Below are positions 54,073 to 64,000 of a stretch of DNA of 64,000 bases, one piece after another. Within the stretch, counting starts at the first letter, position 1. Every line of letters begins with the position of its first letter. The notes beneath the pieces are model-generated. The model made no database searches. It was not told the origin of the DNA and worked only from the letters and a program-made list of their open reading frames with translations. This DNA comes from Trileptium ribeirensis. Lineage: Eukaryota; Nematoda; Enoplea; Enoplida; Thoracostomopsidae. A program made the position numbers and the translations under genes. The stretch is taken from positions 1-64,000 of the forward strand of contig JASANE010026521.1 of NCBI GenBank assembly GCA_030248225.1, in the 5' to 3' direction.

Positions 54073-54396
54073 TTATCCCGGCGAATCAGTATTGTACAGT
54101 GTAAGCCTAATATCGTGTGGATTTACATCCTTTCCTAATAGATTAACGGTATTACATAATAACGCAGTAGAAAAGAAATTCTCAATTACCGTTGATCCTT
54201 TTAGTGCACTAAATCCGAGACAATATGCAATATATTTTTGTACTAAATCCACAACTTCATACGAAGAAAATATAAAATCCACCATAGTACTATTTTGTAG
54301 CTCAAATATAGCCCGCTGGTTGTGACTTGTACTACATTTGGCTATGCCCAAGCTAAATATGCGACGCCGAAGGTCCGAACAGAAGATTTCCGTCAT
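54073..54396 (-). CDS. Hypothetical ORF or exon
   Basis: A 107-codon minus ORF. The part after the internal MVDFIFSSYEVVDLVQKY has balanced amino-acid composition (LGFSALKGSTVIENFF, LLGKDVNPHDIRLTLYN) and reads more like protein than its neighbours. No family recognised. It may be an exon, a transposon fragment or chance. Confidence 0.2.
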   Translation of the reverse strand: MTEIFCSDLRRRIFSLGIAKCSTSHNQRAIFELQNSTMVDFIFSSYEVVDLVQKYIAYCLGFSALKGSTVIENFFSTALLCNTVNLLGKDVNPHDIRLTLYNTDSPG

Positions 54397-56380
54397 TCGA
54401 GTCTGAGTTATATATTATGGCGGTTAATATATATGGTTAGTTTATTATTTATATAAGCTACAAAAAAGTATTCAGTATAGTTGTCGCCTACAATTAGTTT
54501 TCAAATAACATTAATTAAACTTGAATTTTCACCGGTAATTGATATTTCAATCTATACATATGTACAGTAGTTCCACAGTAAAAATGTCACAGACTGATTA
54601 TTAAATTAAAAAAATAATGAAAACTTATTGAGCCGACATTGAATAATGATCTATGTACGTATTCAAAATTCATTTATAAATTTACAATGTTTTTTCTGTG
54701 AATTTAAAAATCAAAAACTAACATCCGTTTGAAAAATACATAGCTAGTCCACAATTTTGTTTTTTTTATTATTTTTAGGCACCTGATCGACAGGTCCGCA
54801 TAAAAATCAGTCCGTGAGTCAATCCAATTAACTAATCCACATTTCACTAGAATACAATATTATGTTAACCGCTGCGCCACAGCTAATTTTCAGTTGGAGG
54901 ATGAAACATTTTCATCGTTTAGCAGAGATTTAGCATCATTTCTTGACTCGCCCGTGGCAACTCTTCAAAAATTCTCACTTAATAACACCATTTTTCTTCA
55001 ATACTCACATTTTCATTTATTAGCAACACCCTCTTTCTCTATTTCAGCAAACAACAATTTATCTTATAGCATTTTTGATAAACTTTTCCGCAGTTTCCGA
55101 AAACATTCTCGTTGTTCTTGTCAAATACTACCAAAACGACAGAACCCCACATTAAAGAACATTGTTTAGCTCAATTGCTTTCATTTGAAACCAACGATAC
55201 GAATACTACATGAATGTCGATTTCATTCTATTAACGATCCAACACGGGTCTACTAAACACTGTTCAACTAGATCACAAACAGTCGTCTAAATGTATAATG
55301 TAGTCTACCCGAGTCGAACACTCACCAGCAGACTATGTCAAACATATCGACATCTCAAACTTTATGTACAACATAATACAACATAATAAACTGGTTCGCT
55401 TGCATTAGTCAAAAAACTACTGAAAGAATATGACGAAATTACTATTGTTATTTTAGTAATGGCTGTTAGTATTCCGAGTATATATTTTTATCACAAACCA
55501 AATAATACAATACCAATAACCAAATTTACTCTACATCCACACCATCGTCGTGACACACGAACAGCAGACAAAATACAATCAACAAAACTAAACTAATATT
55601 GATTAACGGGTCATTATTTTGAACAACAAAATTTGACAAAAGAAAATCAACCTACCTTCGAATCCTTGAGAATTTCCATGAAATTGAACCGAGTTTTCAT
55701 AAGAATGCTTTAGTTAACTACCAATAAATTAACTATACTTTTTTCAGAAATAAATTTTAAAAATTACATAGCTACTTGCGTGAAACAAAAATCAAATGTT
55801 TCGCTAACCGTTCTGCGGAAAATTATTAATAACACTGTTCAATTACTACTCAAGAACTGTTCTCAAATTTTTGTTATTATTTCAGTCCGTAATAGGATTT
55901 AATGGCGGTTATCTTAAAGTGGTAGACCGTAGAACAGTCGCTATTGTATTAATTTAGACGTCTTGGCGCCGCGAGACTACAAAATTTTTATAAAGGTGTT
56001 CAATCTTTGCTATTTCCCACAACACAGCCCTTGCCGCGTGCAACAGCAGCCTAAAGCCTCTCCGATCACGAGCCCTTCAAATTTCCAATTGCACCTGGGA
56101 AAAATGACAAGCAGCCCTGGGAAATAATAATTTTTGTCATCTTACGAAAATCGTTCAGGAACAAAAATATATTGATGTCGGATTGCAACGACATTTACTA
56201 GCTTACTTCTTGATGTCATACTCGAACCAGCAACATGCATGATAATCCTAAGCCATTAGCAATAAATTTTGCAGATATTTTGATTACACGGCTATCAATT
56301 ATTGTGCCTTGGTTTTATTTTCTAAACAAAGCACAGTGATGACTAACCATCTCAATGAGTGTTCCACTGCTAGCTACTAA
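54397..56380. other. Intergenic
   Basis: At 54840-54900 the minus strand has TGGCGCAGCGGTTAA, an A-box-like phrase without a good B box. A 91-codon plus ORF (54894-55169) is unrecognised. Confidence 0.3.
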
Positions 56381-56505
56381 CAGTTACGGACAAAAATAAA
56401 AACAACTTTTCCGCAATCGTTCGCGAAACAGCAGCTCAACAGCAGTTTTCTGCAAACTGCTCGCAAATTTTTCGCGAACGATTTTTTTGTTTCTATCCGT
56501 AACCG
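56381..56505. mobile_element. Tc1-like MITE, short copy
   Basis: CAGTTACGGACAAAAATAAA at the left and TTTCTATCCGTAACCG at the right are inverted; TTCGCGAA-type inner repeats pair further. Ends resemble those at 59979-60173. Confidence 0.5.
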
Positions 56506-56654
56506 CACTAGAATGGTTAATATCCCACATTCTACGACAACTACCCTTACTAAAGAATAATAACAACATTATTATTATAAATAAAATCTTGGCAGAAGGC
56601 AAGCTCACCTTACTCCATATCTGATTCCACTCGGTACTCCGTTCTATCCCCTAC

Positions 56655-56768
56655 GGGCAGGGTCGTCGCAAAGGGCGTGGGGGTTCGATCACTTCCCCCA
56701 CAGTTTGCTGACAAACGTGAAAAATTAACTGATAGGTTTATAACAAGGTTTTGCGACGCCCCTGCCCA
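56655..56768. mobile_element. Small foldback MITE
   Basis: GGGCAGGGTCGTCGCAAA and TTTTGCGACGCCCCTGCCC are near-perfect inverses flanking about 75 bp that includes GGGGGTTCGATCACTTCCCCC. Confidence 0.5.
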
Positions 56769-57394
56769 CAGTTACACAAATATTATAGTTCATTCTGATG
56801 ATTTTCCCAAAAAATAATCAATTTTAAGTCCGCAGCAGCTGATCGGTTAGATTATCGTTATTGTGGCAATACAAGAATAATATTTATAACGTAGCTAAGT
56901 GGGGCGCAATCCCAAGGGAATCTTTAGCTAATTTCAATCCTAAAATCCGTATCCAATTTGACAGCCGGCTTCCGAATGATTAACGACATTGAGTCCTGGC
57001 GTAGCTTAAACGACAGATTTCGTGAGCCGCCTGAAAACAAAAAAAAACAGCTTTGTCCACTAAAATAACAACTATAGTTTGGTTTAAATTGGTGGTTACA
57101 AAATTTAAATTCCTTAACTCATATACGATTACTTTAAGAAATAAATTAGGAAAAAATATTGCTGTCACCGAAAACGTTAACGCCGGATTACGAGATACTA
57201 TGCTTATGGCGGCAGAAACTACTTCTCTTTTCTCTCTACTGAGGGGTAGTCGATACACAGGATTATCGAGCCCCCAGCAGACATTCTGTAGCCCCAGGTA
57301 AATTTTACCTTCCCTCATGTATTTTCAGGTGACAACAAAAATAATTATCAAAACAAAAAAGGTTAGTATAAAACTCAATAGCACTACTGCTTAA
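56769..57394. other. Intergenic with short direct duplication at its right end
   Basis: A 112-codon minus ORF (56980-57318) is not recognised. At 57356-57432 AAAAAGGTTAGTATAAAACT and the following 18 bases are duplicated in tandem just before the satellite. Confidence 0.35.
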
Positions 57395-59308
57395 AAAAGG
57401 TTAGTATAAAACTCAATAGCACTACTGCTTGTATTTCGACTATTCATGACCAAATCCTGTGTAAAATGAAGAGCAGCCTACAAAAATAGCACTACTGCTT
57501 GTATTTCGACTATTCATGACCAAATCCTATGTAAAATGAAGAGCAGCCTACAAAAATAGCACTACTGCGTGTATTTCGACTATTCATGACCAAATCCTAT
57601 GTAAAATGAAGAGCAGCCTACAAAAATAGCACTACTGCTTGTATTTCGACTATTCATGACCAAATCCTATGTAAAATGAAGAGCAGCCTACAAAAATAGC
57701 ACTACTGCTTGTATTTCGACTATTCATGGCCAAATCCTATGTAAAATGAAGAGCAGCCTACAAAAATAGCACTACTGCTTGTATTTCGACTATTCAGGAC
57801 CAAATCCTATGTAAAATGAAGAGCAGCCTACAAAAATAGCACTACTGCTTGTTTTTCGACTATTCATGACCAAATCCTATGTAAAATGAAGAGCAGCCTA
57901 CAAAAATAGCACTACTGCTTGTATTTCGACTATTCATGGCCAAAGCCTATGTAAAATGAACAGCAGCCTACAAAAATAGCACTACTGCTTGTATTTCTAC
58001 TATGCATGACCAAATCCTATGTAAAATGAAGAGCAGCCTACAAAAATAGCACTACTGCTTGTATTTCGACTATTCAGGACCAAATCCTGTGTAAAATGAA
58101 GAGCAGCCTACAAAAATAGCACTACTGCTTGTATTTCGACTATTCATGACCAAATCCTATGTAAAATGAAGAGCAGCCTACAAAAATAGCACTACTGCTT
58201 GTATTTCGACTATTCATGACCAAATCCTATGTAAAATGAAGAGCAGCCTACAAAAATAGCACTACTGCTTGTATTTCGACTATTCATGGCCAAATCCTAT
58301 GTAAAATGAAGAGCAGCCTACAAAAATAGCACTACTGCTTGTATTTCGACTATTCAGGACCAAATCCTATGTAAAATGAAGAGCAGCCTACAAAAATAGC
58401 ACTACTGCTTGTATTTCGACTATTCATGGCCAAATCCTATGTAAAATGAAGAGCAGCCTACAAAAATAGCACTACTGCTTGTATTTCGACTATTCAGGAC
58501 CAAATCCTATGTAAAATGAAGAGCAGCCTACAAAAATAGCACTACTGCTTGTTTTTCGACTATTCATGACCAAATCCTATGTAAAATGAAGAGCAGCCTA
58601 CAAAAATAGCACTACTGCTTGTATTTCGACTATTCATGACCAAATCCTATGTAAAATGAAGAGCAGCCTACAAAAATAGCACTACTGCTTGTATTTCTAC
58701 TATGCATGACCAAATCCTATGTAAAATGAAGAGCAGCCTACAAAAATAGCACTACTGCTTGTATTTCGACTATTCATGACCAAATCCTATGTAAAATGAA
58801 GAGCAGCCTACAAAAATAGCACTACTGCTTGTATTTCGACTATTCATGACCAAATCCTATGTAAAATGAAGAGCAGCCTACAAAAATAGCACTACTGCTT
58901 GTATTTCGACTATTCATGACCAAATCCTATGTAAAATGAAGAGCAGCCTACAAAAATAGCACTACTGCTTGTATTTCTACTATGCATGACCAAATCCTAT
59001 GTAAAATGAAGAGCAGCCTACAAAAATAGCACTACTGCTTGTATTTCGACTATTCATGACCAAATCCTATGTAAAATTAAGAGCAGCCTACAAAAATAGC
59101 ACTACTGCTTGTATTTCGACTATTCATGGCCAAAGCCTAATGTAAAATGAACAGCAGCCTACAAAAATAGCACTACTGCTTGTATTTCGACTATTCATGA
59201 CCAAATCCTATGTAAAATGAAGAGTAGCCTACAAAAATAGCACTACTGCTTGTATTTCGACAATTCATGACCAAATCCTATGTAAAATGAAGAGCGGCCT
59301 ACAAAAAT
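57395..59308. repeat. 70-bp satellite array (second family), about 27 copies
   Basis: Monomers of exactly 70 bp: CAAAAATAGCACTACTGCTT, GTATTTCGACTATTCATGAC, CAAATCCTATGTAAAATGAA, GAGCAGCCTA. Variants recur at 700-bp spacing (GTTTTTCGAC near 57851 and 58551; TTTCTACTATGCATGAC near 57996 and 58696), suggesting a ten-monomer higher-order unit. Unrelated in sequence to the 18-21 kb satellite. Confidence 0.95.
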
Positions 59309-59978
59309 ACCTATTTTCAGCAGCTAAATCATAAAAATGCTACAAAAACAAGGATATACATTTTGTAAACGCCTTAAAACCGCGGCAAAATGCAATTACA
59401 AGTACCCTGTTTGATCTGGGGCATGGTCCCCTGTTCCTACAATTAATATGAGGCATGGCCTCCTCTAGTTAACCAGGGGAAATTTCCCCCAGATATTTCC
59501 GGCTCCGCCCAAGTTGTAGTTGGGACTAAAGGTAAAATTTTAGTCCTGTGGAAACGCTAGCTTTGTAATTTGTTAATTTTAAAGCTTTCCGAACCAACTA
59601 CCCTCAATTTCAGATTTTTTAAAACCACTGACGGTAAGTACATAATCTAAATTATGCTCAGTGATACTATTATTTCTATTGAAATTGCGTTTAAATTGGC
59701 TATACTATGGGAATTTTTTACACATTACTTAACCGAAGTTTCAAAATGACATTTATAGTATGAAAGTGTTAGCAAATCTGTTACTAATTAATTGTTCTAA
59801 TAATTTAACATCTTTAAAACGCTGCTAAAGATTGTCCAATGTCGGTACCATACGTGGCACTGTGACGAAATAAACAGCTACTTTAGCTCGTACTACGAAT
59901 GATTCTGTCGCCTTTAGAGTGAACGACTCTGCGAACGAGGAGCATTCATTTATCGAGTTTTGAGCTCGAAGTTTTGTA
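59309..59978. other. Intergenic
   Basis: GC-richer 59410-59520 (GGGGCATGGTCCCCTG, CAGGGGAAATTTCCCCC) looks like transposon-end debris. No gene recognised. Confidence 0.35.
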
Positions 59979-60173
59979 CAGTCACGCACAGAAATAAGTG
60001 CACAAAAACGAACACAACAACGTTCGTTTATAAACGAACGTTACAACGTTCATTTGCGTTTAAGTTCGTTTATAAACAAACGCCAAAAATTGTTCTAAAA
60101 TAAGACAACCTTTGTTTACGTATACGTTAGTTTGCGATTCGTCTTCGTTTTTTCTTATTGTTGGCCGTGACTG
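59979..60173. mobile_element. Tc1/mariner-like MITE
   Basis: Ends CAGTCACGCACAGAAATAAG and CTTATTGTTGGCCGTGACTG are inverted; TA precedes the left end. Inner ACGTTCGTTTATAAACGAAC is a palindrome. Related ends occur at 28798, 56381 and 60354. Confidence 0.6.
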
Positions 60174-60364
60174 TGGATGCTCTTGATATTGTGCTTTTTG
60201 GCACAAAAAAACGAAGTAAATAGGAAAAACCAACAGGAAAAAATAAGTACTTGGTAGCGGCTCGGCATAGTCTGCTGTTACTAATATTTAGTTTTATTTG
60301 TTTAAATTTCTGCCCGTTTACGTTTTGTATAATGCAATGTTTCGTGTTTCTGCAGTCACGGACA

Positions 60365-61080
60365 TGAATAGGTGCACAAAAAGAACGTTTGCATGTTCGG
60401 GGTGGAGATCACTGCTCCCCCCTAGCGAGCATTTCACATGTCGAACATGCATCCAACCCGTAAAAACGCATGCTGAACCCCAGATGCGGGACAGGACTTT
60501 TGAGGTTGTGTACAGGTTCACGATCTAGGTGACGTTGTGGACAGTATTGGGGACACGCGAACGGCAGCCAAGGCGAGACTCAAGCCCTATAGATAAAGTA
60601 GAAGGAGCTGGCAAGCCTGCTGTCCAATAGGCGAATTCTATTGAAGATCCGAGGCAAGGTCTACGCATCATGCATTCCAGCGGTCCTTACGTATGCCTCG
60701 GAGTGCTGGGCCGCCACGAAAGATCTTGAGTCGGCCCTGGTACGAACTGTCAGGAAAATGCTACGGTGGATGACCGGTGTCAGATCGGAAGACTGCAGGA
60801 CAAACGAGGACGTGGCCGGATCCGTTGGAATACCCTTATTGGAAATAGAACTCATGAATCGGAGGCTCAGGCGGGATGGGCACGTGCAACGCAGGGAAAA
60901 CGGGCTACTGAGGCTGGCAACCAATGTCGAAATCGAATGAGCTGTACCGCGTGGCAGGCCAAGGAAACGATGGGACGATATGGTGCGTGAGAACATGAAT
61001 GCGACTGGACTGTGAAAAGAGGACGCGCTAGATCGGGGAAAATGGAGAGACATGCTGACGTCGTAGTAAAGTCGTAGCCG
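60365..61080 (+). pseudogene. LINE (non-LTR retrotransposon) 3'-end fragment
   Basis: Pieces in two frames spell the C-terminal end of a LINE reverse-transcriptase ORF: FEVVYRF and LGDVVDSIGDTRTAAKARL, LLKIRGKVYASCIPAVLTYA followed by SECWAATK, VRKMLRWMTGV, RRLRRDGHVQRR, GRPRKRWDDMV and LDRGKWRDML. This is the post-RT region of elements commonly annotated as endonuclease-reverse transcriptase. The catalytic RT core and endonuclease are absent, as in 5'-truncated copies. At least two frame breaks and stops. Confidence 0.8.
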
Positions 61081-62306
61081 ACGCCAAAGCCAAGGATTCC
61101 AACGACTATAATCCTGACGATGATGACAACAACCTGTCTAGCACCGCTTCTGTTTCAAAAAGTTTAGGCACAATTACTAATAAAAGTATGTTTATATAAA
61201 AAAATTTAGGATCGACTAAAATTCAAAAAGCAAACATACCGCCATATTTGATTTTAACCGATTCAGGATAGTAGCGCAGACCTAGGACAATTATTCGCTC
61301 GATATAAACTTCTAAGGCGTACCGCGACTCCGGAGCGAGGTTTCTGAAACAACAATTTTTATAAGTCAATTATAAGATGTGAGTGAGCTTAAGGATAAGG
61401 AGGTGACTTGACATCTGCCTGGGAAAGCCAAATATTGTCGAGATCAGAAATCAAAAAATGCCGGTAATACTCGAAAAGACATGTGATCATCGGGATAAGA
61501 AATTTGCGATTATATCAGTACGAAAAGGAATGACGAGTACAACTTGGAGAGGAGTGTCGGGAGGAAAAACTAATTTCGTATTGGTGTACGAAAGCAGCAA
61601 AGTACTGTTATAATAAAGAGGCGAGACATAGACAATATAGAAGTCGGCATCGTGATGAAGGAGTGATGTGACAATGGCAAAAAGAAGAATTGTAGACTAG
61701 ATATTGAGATGAAGTGGTTTAGTATAATTGAGTCAGTTTGATATTGAACGAAAATTTTATAGCGAGATCCAGAGCATTTGCAGCAGTCGTAACACAAATC
61801 ACACCCACGCAGTTTTCATCAAAATTTTTTTACTAAAGCGACTAATATTTTATTTACGCTGTACGCTAAGTGCCGCTAAAATAGTGAATAGTACCAATCT
61901 ATACCGATTTCACGTTGCCTTTTTAGGTCGTGTTCATAATAAACTGCGCCCGACCAGGTCCGATTTGTGATCGCAATGTATGCGATCCCCGATGCTATAC
62001 GACGACTAAATTACTCGCTTACCGTATACCGTGTGTTTATGTGCGTAGTATGTACTTTTTCGCGCTATATGATTCGATTGGGATCCAACTAAACAATTAT
62101 TGTGAATGTTTTATCGGATGCAATGTGAACCATCTATCACGAGTGCAAAAAAAGATCGCAAACACCGTAAACTTTAACTCTATATACAATAGCGAGCAAA
62201 TCGGATTGGGCGCAATGTGAACACACCGTTTCGTGTTGCAAAAAAACTGAAAGTTACACAAACACCTAAAAATTAAAATTAAACAATAACAAACAAATTA
62301 GCTTAC
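61081..62306. other. Intergenic or intron
   Basis: Probably intron of the glucosidase-like gene at least next to 62306. No further exon was recognised. Confidence 0.35.
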
Positions 62307-62434
62307 TTGGATGTTATGACACCGCCACTCATAGTGCCGTTGTACTCGAACAGACGATACGTATATTGTTTGTCTTTAACATAGTCGTACGTTTCACCAT
62401 CGTCGAAATATAGCGTTCCATTGGCATATTTACC
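62307..62434 (-). CDS. GANAB: Internal exon resembling glucosidase II alpha subunit (GH31)
   Basis: On the minus strand an exon of 128 bp is bounded by an acceptor (TTGTTTTTCAG, phase 0) and a donor (CCAA then GTAAGC, phase 2). It encodes GKYANGTLYFDDGETYDYVK, then DKQYTYRLFEYNGTMSGG. The LYxDDGxTxxY pattern followed by a bulky 'RLFxxxGT' strand is that of the C-terminal beta-domain of ER glucosidase II alpha, which trims glucose from N-glycans during protein folding. Other GH31 enzymes share parts of it, so paralogues are possible. Neighbouring exons were not found, probably because of long introns or the window edge. Confidence 0.65.
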
Positions 62435-64000
62435 CTGAAAAACAAGTAAGCAACATAGACAAAAAGTGAACAACAGATGAGATATTAAGTCTAGCCTGTC
62501 AATACACCTGGAACAAATATTGGACAAAACACTGCCTTTACAGTATTTTAAAGGGTTCCCACTAAAGTTTTTCAAAAAATTCCCAGTTTAAAGTGTTAAA
62601 TGTTTCCCGGATTATTTGGATACACAAAATAAGATTTTGACAATCTTGGCCTATCTAAGGTGCTGCTATTGCTAATCGTGCGACAACATAAATTATCAAG
62701 AACGTGAAAGCTTAACGAAATAAACACGACCCAAATATTAAATTATGCACTTCAGAAATTTATGTACGTGCGATCAGTTGGACTGTTAATGCTTTGAGTT
62801 CAAATCTGAAAAAATATTTTGAAATAGCAAAAAAATTCCAGAGTTTTCTGATTTTTCTCCGAATTTTATCACATTTTCCAGAATATTTTGTCAAAATTCC
62901 AGGATTTCCCGGTCGCGCGAGAACCCTGATTTTTCCAATACCATCAGGCTAAGCATGTGTTTATTTTGTAACACGCAGACCCAGAATTCATGCAACAAAA
63001 GAAGTAATGTTATCTGTTCCACCCGGTACAATAAATTTTAGCAATTCCACAGCAATTAGTAATCCTAGAGTTTATGTTTTCACCGCTTTGATGGACTCCA
63101 GACTTCAAATCAAACACAGTGAAAATTTTGAAGGTCTCTTAAAATTTTAAAACCAAGAAAGTTCAAAAGCAGTTTAAAGTATATAAAAGCAGGATGACAC
63201 AACCGGCATATTGCGACTTTGGCTACTTTACACCATCGTTTACGTACCTTCAGGGCTCTATAGTAGCCACCAAAATGGCGACGTTAGCTAGCTGCTAGCA
63301 CAATGTTTTTGGAGGGAGAGGTACTACCTCCACGATGTTACTACGGACAACATGTCGTGTTTTCATTTTAATTTTAACGTTGGTTATTACTAGAATACTG
63401 GAAAATTTACAACAAAAATGTCACGGCACCTTTGGTAAATATTATCACGTGCCCTTCCTGCGAGTCCCTAGGAAGCTTTATTTATGAGTGTATAAATTGT
63501 TTTGGTCGGGTCCCTATGGGGCATGGGGGACTTTAGCAAATGGCCAAATCAATTTCACGCTCCCTTGCAGTGCGTGATCATCAATGTAATGAGATTCATA
63601 CACATAGCGGTCGACCAGTATTATTAAACAAACAAAATTAAACCTTATTCGGGTCTGATCGGTACCACTAAAACAATGGCTGCGTTGGTACACTTTGTGG
63701 ATAATGATTATGGTACTTTATGGCACCCTCGGTAGAATTGATTCTACACTAGATTTTACTGTACAGTTGATTGAGTCTACAGAAATAAGCTTAGGTAGAA
63801 TCGAATCAATCAATCAAGTTAATTTCAATCAAAATGTTAAAAATTTTTTCAAAAATTTTAGCAGTAGAATCACCTTAAATTTACCCTTGGAATGAAATCT
63901 GGTCAGAATTAACTCTAATATTGAAGGTGGCACCATTTCTAGTGGAACTGAATTTAAAGTGTAATTCAAGAATAGAATATTGGTTCTAGCATATATTTTC
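62435..64000. other. Intron or intergenic to window end
   Basis: AT-rich; no exon, gene or clear repeat recognised. A 66-codon plus ORF at 63695-63895 is probably chance. Confidence 0.35.

Noticed and set aside
54840..54900. tRNA gene on the minus strand
   Set aside because: Only an A-box-like phrase; no B box or cloverleaf.

Overview
This is eukaryotic, AT-rich, repeat-dominated DNA from an invertebrate animal. The evidence is a Porcupine-type Wnt acyltransferase gene, a spliced exon resembling glucosidase II alpha, Ty3/gypsy (Metaviridae-type) retroelements, hAT and Tc1-like DNA transposon debris, a tRNA-derived SINE head and several satellite arrays. A marine deuterostome such as a tunicate is my best guess, but nothing seen proves it. 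There are no operons, CRISPR arrays or bacterial features.

Layout. 1-17121 holds three Ty3/gypsy elements in the same (minus) orientation, called A, B and C here. A (1 to about 2220) is cut by the window edge. B (about 2900-8642) is decayed. C (10993-17121) is complete, with two 306-bp LTRs and an open 1201-codon pol. A 148-bp tandem repeat (8990-10505) lies between B and C. A 70-bp satellite follows (18345-21180), then a decayed fourth gypsy-type element D of another lineage (23129-27346), small inverted-repeat transposons, a 183-bp repeat (29020-29985), a G/C-tract foldback (33057-33413) and a 94-bp satellite with 746-bp higher-order structure (34957-38503). Next are a non-autonomous hAT element with perfect 8-bp target duplications (39021-40170), an intronless Porcupine gene (41769-43760, minus), more MITEs and fossils, a second 70-bp satellite (57395-59308), a LINE 3' fragment (60365-61080) and one glucosidase-II-like exon (62307-62434, minus).

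Main biology. Elements A, B and C share an unusual plan. A 2A ribosome-skipping peptide (xVExNPGP type) sits just ahead of Gag, preceded by a hydrophobic leader segment. Gag ends in a CX2HX9CX3C knuckle, and pol lies in the -1 frame behind an identical GGGAAAC slippery heptamer in all three. Two add-ons stand out. Element C's integrase is followed, in the same ORF, by a PWWP domain with its aromatic-cage positions filled. PWWP domains read H3K36-methylated chromatin, so this is a candidate integration-targeting module analogous to chromoviral chromodomains. Element B carries, between its primer-binding site and gag, an ORF made of an N-terminal 2A peptide, an IMPACT/YigZ (UPF0029) domain and a C-terminal hydrophobic segment: an apparent capture of a translation-control gene by a retroelement. 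These two arrangements are the strongest candidates for an undescribed system. Whether they are already in the literature cannot be judged from the sequence.

Limits. All calls are by eye. LTR outer edges for A and B, MITE edges and repeat copy numbers are approximate. Single exons of split genes elsewhere in the window could easily have been missed.
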